Below, piece after piece: positions 59,897 to 64,000 of a stretch of DNA of 64,000 nucleotides. Source of the stretch: JASHVB01 sp035523995 (lineage in GTDB: Bacteria > Pseudomonadota > Alphaproteobacteria > Acetobacterales > Acetobacteraceae); contig DATKPQ010000118.1 of NCBI GenBank assembly GCA_035523995.1, forward strand, positions 7,261-71,260, written 5' to 3'. Made by a program: the position numbers and the translations under genes. The notes under the pieces were generated by a model. That model was not told the DNA's origin. It ran no database searches and saw only the letters and a program-made list of their open reading frames with translations. Positions within the stretch are counted from its first letter, which is position 1; each line of letters starts with the position of its first letter.

Positions 59897-60994
59897 CTAA
59901 CCAACCGGCGTTGAGGGGGTGATGCCTGCCCTGTCGCGGATAATGAAGCCGCCGCCCAGCACGCGGCCGCCGTCGTAGAACACACAGGCCTGGCCGGGCG
60001 CGGGCAGGGCAGGGGTGTCCAGCAGCACTTCGGCGCCGCCTGATGTGGCGCGGATGGTGGCGCCGTGGGGTTCCTCGCGGGCGCGCAGCTTTACCTGGCA
60101 GTGCAGACCGGTCGCGGGCGGCGGGATCAGCCAGTTCACCTCGCGCAGGCGGACCGTGCCGGTGCCGGTCTCGCGCGGGCCGACCACGACGCGGCGGGTG
60201 CCGGGATCCGTTGCGATCACGATCTGGCGCTGGCCGCGATCCATCGCCGCGGGGCCGAGGCGCTTGCCCTGGCCGACCGTATAGTGGGCGATGCCGTCGT
60301 GGTGGCCGAGGACCCGGCCGTCCTGGGTGACGATCTCGCCCGGTGCGGCGGCGTCGGGGCGAAGGCGCGCCACGATGTCGGCGTAGCCGCCGGTGGGGAC
60401 GAAGCAGATGTCCTGGCTGTCGGGCTTGGCGGCCACCGGCAGGCCCAGGCGTTCCGCGACCGCGCGGACTGCCCGCTTGTCGGGCATGTTGCCGAGGGGG
60501 AAGTCGCACAACGCCAGTTGGTCGGGGGTGGTGGAGAAGAGGAACCAGCTCTGGTCTCGGGCAGGGTCGGCAGCGCGGTGAAGTTCGGGGCCGTCGGGGC
60601 CGTCGATGCGGCGGACGTAGTGGCCGGTGGCGAGGCGTTCGGCGCCCAGGCCGCGGGCGAGGGCGGTCAGGTCGGTGAACTTGACTGTCTGGTTGCAGCG
60701 CACGCAGGGGACGGGGGTTTCGCCCGCGGCGTAGCTGTCGGCGAAGTCGGCGATGACCGCTGTGGCGAAGCGGGATTCGGCGTCGATGACGTAGTGGGGG
60801 ATGCCGAGCTTGTCGGCAACGCGGCGGGCGTCGTGGATGTCCTGGCCGGCGCAGCAGGCGCCCTTCCGGCCGGTGGCGGCGCCGTGGTCGTAAAGCTGGA
60901 GGGTGATGCCGATCACCTCGTGCCCGGCTTCGTGCAGGAGGCCGGCGACGGTGGAACTGTCCACCCCGCCCGACATGGCGACGACGACGCGCAT
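59897..60994 (-). CDS. mnmA: tRNA 2-thiouridine(34) synthase MnmA
   Basis: The 365-residue PP-loop enzyme thiolates U34 of Lys, Glu and Gln tRNAs. The ATP loop is MSGGVDSST (7-15); the two catalytic Cys lie in PVPCVRCN (C97) and QDICFVPTGG. GHYVRRI and TVGQGKRLG are other family blocks. ATG at 60994 gives the family N-terminus; the open frame upstream consists of F1 repeat sequence. It accepts persulfide sulfur from a cysteine desulfurase, which is encoded two genes upstream on the same strand. Confidence 0.95.
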   Translation of the reverse strand: MRVVVAMSGGVDSSTVAGLLHEAGHEVIGITLQLYDHGAATGRKGACCAGQDIHDARRVADKLGIPHYVIDAESRFATAVIADFADSYAAGETPVPCVRCNQTVKFTDLTALARGLGAERLATGHYVRRIDGPDGPELHRAADPARDQSWFLFSTTPDQLALCDFPLGNMPDKRAVRAVAERLGLPVAAKPDSQDICFVPTGGYADIVARLRPDAAAPGEIVTQDGRVLGHHDGIAHYTVGQGKRLGPAAMDRGQRQIVIATDPGTRRVVVGPRETGTGTVRLREVNWLIPPPATGLHCQVKLRAREEPHGATIRATSGGAEVLLDTPALPAPGQACVFYDGGRVLGGGFIIRDRAGITPSTPVG

Positions 60995-61064
60995 CAGGTT
61001 GGGGCCACGATGCACGTCAGTGCGAGCTCGGAAGAGGCGCGCGTGGGTCCGTGCGGCGGGTTCG

Positions 61065-61146
61065 ACCGGGATTGCTTCGTCGCTGCGCTCCTCGCAACGA
61101 CATGTGGTGTCGCAATGACATGTGGCGTCGCAATGATATGCGGTCT
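61065..61146. repeat. F1 arm with an 18-bp tandem triplicate of its end
   Basis: The F1 arm (ggattgcttcgtcgctgcgc to cctcgcaacgacatg) is extended by three near-identical 18-base units (61093-61110, 61111-61128, 61129-61146), each beginning cgcaa and carrying gacatgtgg or its variant. The array lies between fdx and mnmA. This is a local amplification of the repeat boundary. Confidence 0.85.
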
Positions 61147-61181
61147 CGCTGTGGCGCACTCGCTGTGAAACATAGGTGGGG

Positions 61182-61514
61182 TCAGCCGTTCATCATGTTC
61201 CGGGTGCCGGCGGGGAGCTTTACCACCAGGCCGTCCAGTTCCGGGGTCATGACGATCTGGCAGCCGAGGCGGGACGTGTCGGTCAGGCCGAAGGCGAGGT
61301 CGAGCATGTCTTCCTCGTCTTCCGTGGGGTCGGCGAGCTTGTTGAACCATGCCTTGTCCACGATGACGTGGCAGGTGGAGCAAGCGAGGGAGCCTTCGCA
61401 GGCGCCCTCGATGTCCACATTGTGCTTGTGGGCGATCTCCAGCACCGACAGGCCCAGGGGGGCATCGACCTCGCGGTGCGTGCCGTCGCGCTCGATGAAG
61501 GTCATCTTCGGCAT
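61182..61514 (-). CDS. fdx: 2Fe-2S ferredoxin (Isc-type)
   Basis: The 110-residue adrenodoxin-type ferredoxin has ligands C39, C45, C48 and C85 (CEGSLACSTCHV; RLGCQIV). It carries electrons for Fe-S cluster assembly or related sulfur chemistry. It lies between the cysteine desulfurase gene upstream and mnmA downstream, all on the minus strand. ATG at 61514 leads directly into the family start PKMTFIERDG. Confidence 0.92.
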   Translation of the reverse strand: MPKMTFIERDGTHREVDAPLGLSVLEIAHKHNVDIEGACEGSLACSTCHVIVDKAWFNKLADPTEDEEDMLDLAFGLTDTSRLGCQIVMTPELDGLVVKLPAGTRNMMNG

Positions 61515-61543
61515 TTGGGGGAAAAGTCCTTCAGGGCATTCTC

Positions 61544-61644
61544 GTCATGGCCGGGGTTGACCTGGCCATCTGCGCAGGGCGGCCGGGTTGCATGCGGCGC
61601 CCGGTCCGCCGGGGCAGATGGCCGGATCAAGCCCGGCCATGACG
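61544..61644. repeat. F2 inverted pair at the cysteine desulfurase 3' end
   Basis: Two F2 copies (61544-61571 and 61618-61644) flank a GC-rich spacer between the desulfurase and ferredoxin genes. The right copy supplies the final residues and stop codon of the desulfurase gene. Confidence 0.85.
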
Positions 61645-62826
61645 AGGGGGGCCAGCGTGCGCCGCAGCCAGCGCGGCCGCCGCGTAATCGATATCCGCGG
61701 CCGAGGTAAAACGTCCAATGCCGATCCGCAAGGTGCGGTCGGCCTGGTCCGGTGACAGGCCGATAGAGCGCAGGACGTAGGAGGGCTCGATCTCGGCGGA
61801 GGAGCAAGCGGAGCCGGTGGAGACGCAGAGGTCGGGGGCGCGGGCCATGAGGTCCGTGGCTGTGGCGTCGGGGAAGGTGAGGTTCAGGTTGCCGGCGATG
61901 CGGTGGTGCATGCTGCCGTTGAGGGTGATGCCAGGGATGTGCTGGCGGAGGCGGTCGAGCAAGCGGGCGCGGAGGGCCGCGATGCGGGCGGTGTCTTCGG
62001 TGAGGTCCGCCTGGGCCAGGCGGCAGGCTTCGCCCAGGCCGACGACCAGCGGGGCGGGCAGCGTGCCGGAGCGCAGGCCGCGTTCCTGGCCGCCGCCGGA
62101 GAACAAGGGGGCCAGCCGTGCACGGGGGCGGCGGCGGACGAACAAGGCGCCGATGCCTTTGGGGCCGTAGAGCTTGTGGCCGGAGATGGAGGCGAGGTCT
62201 ACGCGCCAGGCGGTGAGATCCAGCGGGATTTTTCCTGCCGCCTGGGCGATGTCGGTGTGGAAGAGCGCGCCGGCTTCCTTGGCGATGGCGGCGAGCATGG
62301 GGATGTCCTGGATGACGCCGATCTCGTTGTTTACCGCCATGACGCTGACCAGCAGCGTGGGCGTGGCAAGGGCATCGCGCAGGGTGGCGGGGTCGAGCAA
62401 GCCATCCTGGCGGACGGGGAGGAAGATGGGCTCGAAGCCTTCGTCGGCGAGGTCGGCGACCGATTCCAGGACGCATTTATGCTCGGTGGCGACGGTGACG
62501 ACGCGGCGGCGGTCGTTGCCCCCAGGGGCCGTGAATCGGGCGGCGAAACGAGCGGCACCCTTGATGGCGATGTTGTTGGATTCGGTGGCGCCGGAGGTGA
62601 ACACGATCTCCTTGGGGTCGGCGTTGACCAGGGCGGCAACCTGGGCCCGGGCGGTTTCCACCGCGGCTTCGGCGTCCTGGCCCATGGCATGCTCTGCGCT
62701 ATGGGGGTTGCCGTAGCGCTCGGTGAAGAAGGGCAGCATGACGTCGAGGACGCGCGGGTCGCAGCGCGTGGTGGCCTGGTTGTCCAGGTAGACGGGCCGG
62801 TTGGGGCGAAGCGGCTGGTCGTTCAT
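61627..62826 (-). CDS. iscS: Cysteine desulfurase (IscS/NifS family)
   Basis: The 399-residue PLP enzyme takes sulfur from cysteine and hands it on as a persulfide. TEHKCVLES (H near 116), the PLP lysine K218 in SGHKLYGPKG, and the active-site C341 in STGSACSSAEIEPSY are all present. Length fits class I enzymes (about 390-404). ATG at 62826 opens the normal family N-terminus (PVYLDNQATT). It probably feeds MnmA, with the ferredoxin between them. The C-terminal GPPRHGRA and stop come from an F2 repeat. Confidence 0.92.
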   Translation of the reverse strand: MNDQPLRPNRPVYLDNQATTRCDPRVLDVMLPFFTERYGNPHSAEHAMGQDAEAAVETARAQVAALVNADPKEIVFTSGATESNNIAIKGAARFAARFTAPGGNDRRRVVTVATEHKCVLESVADLADEGFEPIFLPVRQDGLLDPATLRDALATPTLLVSVMAVNNEIGVIQDIPMLAAIAKEAGALFHTDIAQAAGKIPLDLTAWRVDLASISGHKLYGPKGIGALFVRRRPRARLAPLFSGGGQERGLRSGTLPAPLVVGLGEACRLAQADLTEDTARIAALRARLLDRLRQHIPGITLNGSMHHRIAGNLNLTFPDATATDLMARAPDLCVSTGSACSSAEIEPSYVLRSIGLSPDQADRTLRIGIGRFTSAADIDYAAAALAAAHAGPPRHGRA

Positions 62827-63074
62827 GTGGGGAATGTGGGTCCTGGCGGCGGGGGCTGCCAAGGGGTGTGGGCCAAGCTGAGCCGGCGGCAGCGCGTGGG
62901 GTGGTGTCCCGAGTCTGCGACGTCTGACATTTTCGCGTCGGGCCAACAACGGTGCCGCGTGTGTGACATTCGTCACAAAAACTTCGGCGGGAGTCATGGC
63001 ATCGTGCATATGCCGGCGGTGGGTCGCGGGACCACGCTGGCCGATAATTCCGCGAATGCGAGGGAAAGCGAAAC

Positions 63075-63719
63075 ATGCAGGAAATTCCTCAGCCCGTCAC
63101 CGGCGTAAGCGTCTATCCGTATCTGCCGCACATCCCGATCGAGGTGCCGGCACACTTCGTCAGAGGCGTCGGAACCTACGCGGTTGGAACGCTGATGATG
63201 GATATCTTCTATAACCTGGACCTGGTCGAGGGCACGCCACTGCATGGCGGCGTGGTGGCAGGGGTGAATTACTACGCGTTGTGCCAGGGCGCCGACGGCG
63301 AGACGTTCCAGACGCCGTGGATGACGTGTCTGCAAGGCGGATCGGCGCCGCGCTTCGGGCGCACGATTGCGCCGGTGCATGAAACCGACGCCGCGGCCGG
63401 GACCGATGCGACGCCGGATATCGCGTATCAGGTCCACTTGAGAGACGTGAGCGTGGATCTGTATGTCAACCCGATCGAGCCGTTGGTGGTGCCGTTGATC
63501 CGGGGCGCCAGCGGCATCGCCAAGTTCGCCGGCCTGTTGCCGGGCGGCACTTGGTCGGCCGCGGTCACCGGCGGCCGGCGCGTCAACACGCTGCGAAAAG
63601 GCATGCGCGTCAGTATCGGTGGCATCAACGTGAATGGCGGGCAGCCGTATCATGTCCCGGCGGTACTGACGACCACCGACGCGGGCGATCCGGCGCTGTT
63701 TCGTGAGATCAAGGCGTAG
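63075..63719 (+). CDS. Unrecognised 214-aa protein
   Basis: The product has no membrane segment or signal peptide and no family I can name. It reads like a beta-rich soluble protein with several Gly and aromatic residues (MDIFYNLDLVEGTPLHGG, VNYYALCQGADG, VSIGGINVNGGQPY). GGGAAAGCGAAAC lies before the ATG at 63075. It is divergent from the cysteine desulfurase, separated by 248 bases. A hairpin follows its stop. Possible roles include an enzyme with a jelly-roll or lipocalin-like fold, but this is speculation. Confidence 0.65.
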   Translation: MQEIPQPVTGVSVYPYLPHIPIEVPAHFVRGVGTYAVGTLMMDIFYNLDLVEGTPLHGGVVAGVNYYALCQGADGETFQTPWMTCLQGGSAPRFGRTIAPVHETDAAAGTDATPDIAYQVHLRDVSVDLYVNPIEPLVVPLIRGASGIAKFAGLLPGGTWSAAVTGGRRVNTLRKGMRVSIGGINVNGGQPYHVPAVLTTTDAGDPALFREIKA

Positions 63720-63742
63720 GTCGCATTGCCGGTGACATCGAA

Positions 63743-63769
63743 GCGGCCCGCGCCGGCCATGCGGGCCGC
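63743..63769 (+). terminator. GC-rich hairpin after the 214-aa protein gene
   Basis: A perfect 9-bp stem, GCGGCCCGC (63743-63751) and GCGGGCCGC (63761-63769), with a 9-base loop follows the stop codon by 24 bases. The downstream T-run is weak (GTTTCATC), so it may be a transcript-end stabiliser rather than an efficient terminator. No gene was supported in 63770-64000. Confidence 0.6.
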
Positions 63770-64000
63770 GGGCCGTTTCATCGTCGCAGGACCGGCTGCC
63801 GTCGATTGGTTCGTGGATCGTGTTGCAGGCGCGGCCATTTGCTGCTTCGCAGGCGGCTTCTGGCGGAGGCGGAATGCGACGGGACGAATCAGGATGGCGG
63901 GGCCGGCGGTTGTCCGGCCCCGTGCATGGTGGTCTGGATGACGTGGGCATTGGCGTCAGGGCGGACCGGTCGCTGCCGCGACGGGGGCCATGCCCGGTGC

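Noticed and set aside
60995..61159. Longer start for MnmA at 61159
   Set aside because: The extension consists of the F1 repeat and its 18-bp tandem units; the family N-terminus starts at 60994.
1..64000. CRISPR array, prophage, integron or toxin-antitoxin system
   Set aside because: No regularly spaced direct repeats with unique spacers, no phage structural genes, integrase or transposase, and no recognisable toxin-antitoxin pair were found.

Overview
The window is GC-rich DNA (roughly two thirds G+C by eye) with dense genes and strong GC bias at third codon positions. It reads as an ordinary alphaproteobacterial chromosome, most likely Rhodospirillales and possibly Acetobacteraceae; this placement is inference. 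It rests on the DUF6468-MotE-CheY-CheZ motility order, an FrcBCA-like sugar transporter with a single-domain ATPase, a SoeABC-type molybdoenzyme, and the short palindromic repeats typical of that class. No rRNA, tRNA, CRISPR, prophage or transposase gene was recognised.

Layout. 0-6 kb: a fragment entering from the left edge, a BASS-like transporter divergent from a LysR regulator, an SDR, a RidA/FemAB-like pair and a methyltransferase. 6.5-10 kb: an orphan large subunit of a xanthine dehydrogenase-type molybdoenzyme divergent from acetate kinase. 10.3-14.5 kb: four same-strand genes that look catabolic (luciferase-like flavin monooxygenase, metallo-beta-lactamase-fold enzyme, beta-keto acid cleavage enzyme, two-domain VOC dioxygenase). 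14.7-18 kb: a surface-glycan cluster (GtrA, initiating sugar transferase, two family 2 glycosyltransferases). 18-31 kb: HpaB-type hydroxylase, LytM-like protein, FAD monooxygenase, cupin, methylmalonyl-CoA epimerase, sulfotransferase, MBL-fold protein, 3-hydroxyisobutyryl-CoA hydrolase, a proline-rich membrane protein, a second luciferase-like enzyme and a nucleotide-gated-type MscS channel. 31.8-39.5 kb: a large winged-helix/STAND-ATPase regulator divergent from soeABC. 39.9-46 kb: an SDR, an AT-richer hypothetical membrane gene, an ECF sigma/anti-sigma pair, and secA. 46-49 kb: a sugar ABC transporter. 49.3-50.8 kb: speD/speE polyamine genes. 51-59.6 kb: motility and chemotaxis genes (TPR protein, CheZ, CheY, MotE, DUF6468 protein, and a chemoreceptor with a C-terminal PilZ domain). 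59.9-62.8 kb: cysteine desulfurase, ferredoxin and MnmA, a sulfur-relay set for tRNA thiolation. 63 kb: an unrecognised protein.

The most unusual layer is outside the genes. Nearly every long intergenic gap is filled by a mosaic of at least four families of short palindromic repeats. Two families (F3, F4) recur together in fixed order. Repeat copies supply stop codons and the last residues of two genes (the ABC ATPase and the cysteine desulfurase), separate a sigma gene from its anti-sigma gene, and abut the start of the TPR gene, where a run of five Cs appears to put the only good start codon out of frame. Two structured elements with compensatory base changes, at 22.1 and 50.3 kb, look like a fifth family. 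No wholly new defence or mobile system was found. The best candidates for new biology are the 10.3-14.5 kb catabolic cluster, the PilZ chemoreceptor with its motility neighbours, and the repeat mosaic itself.
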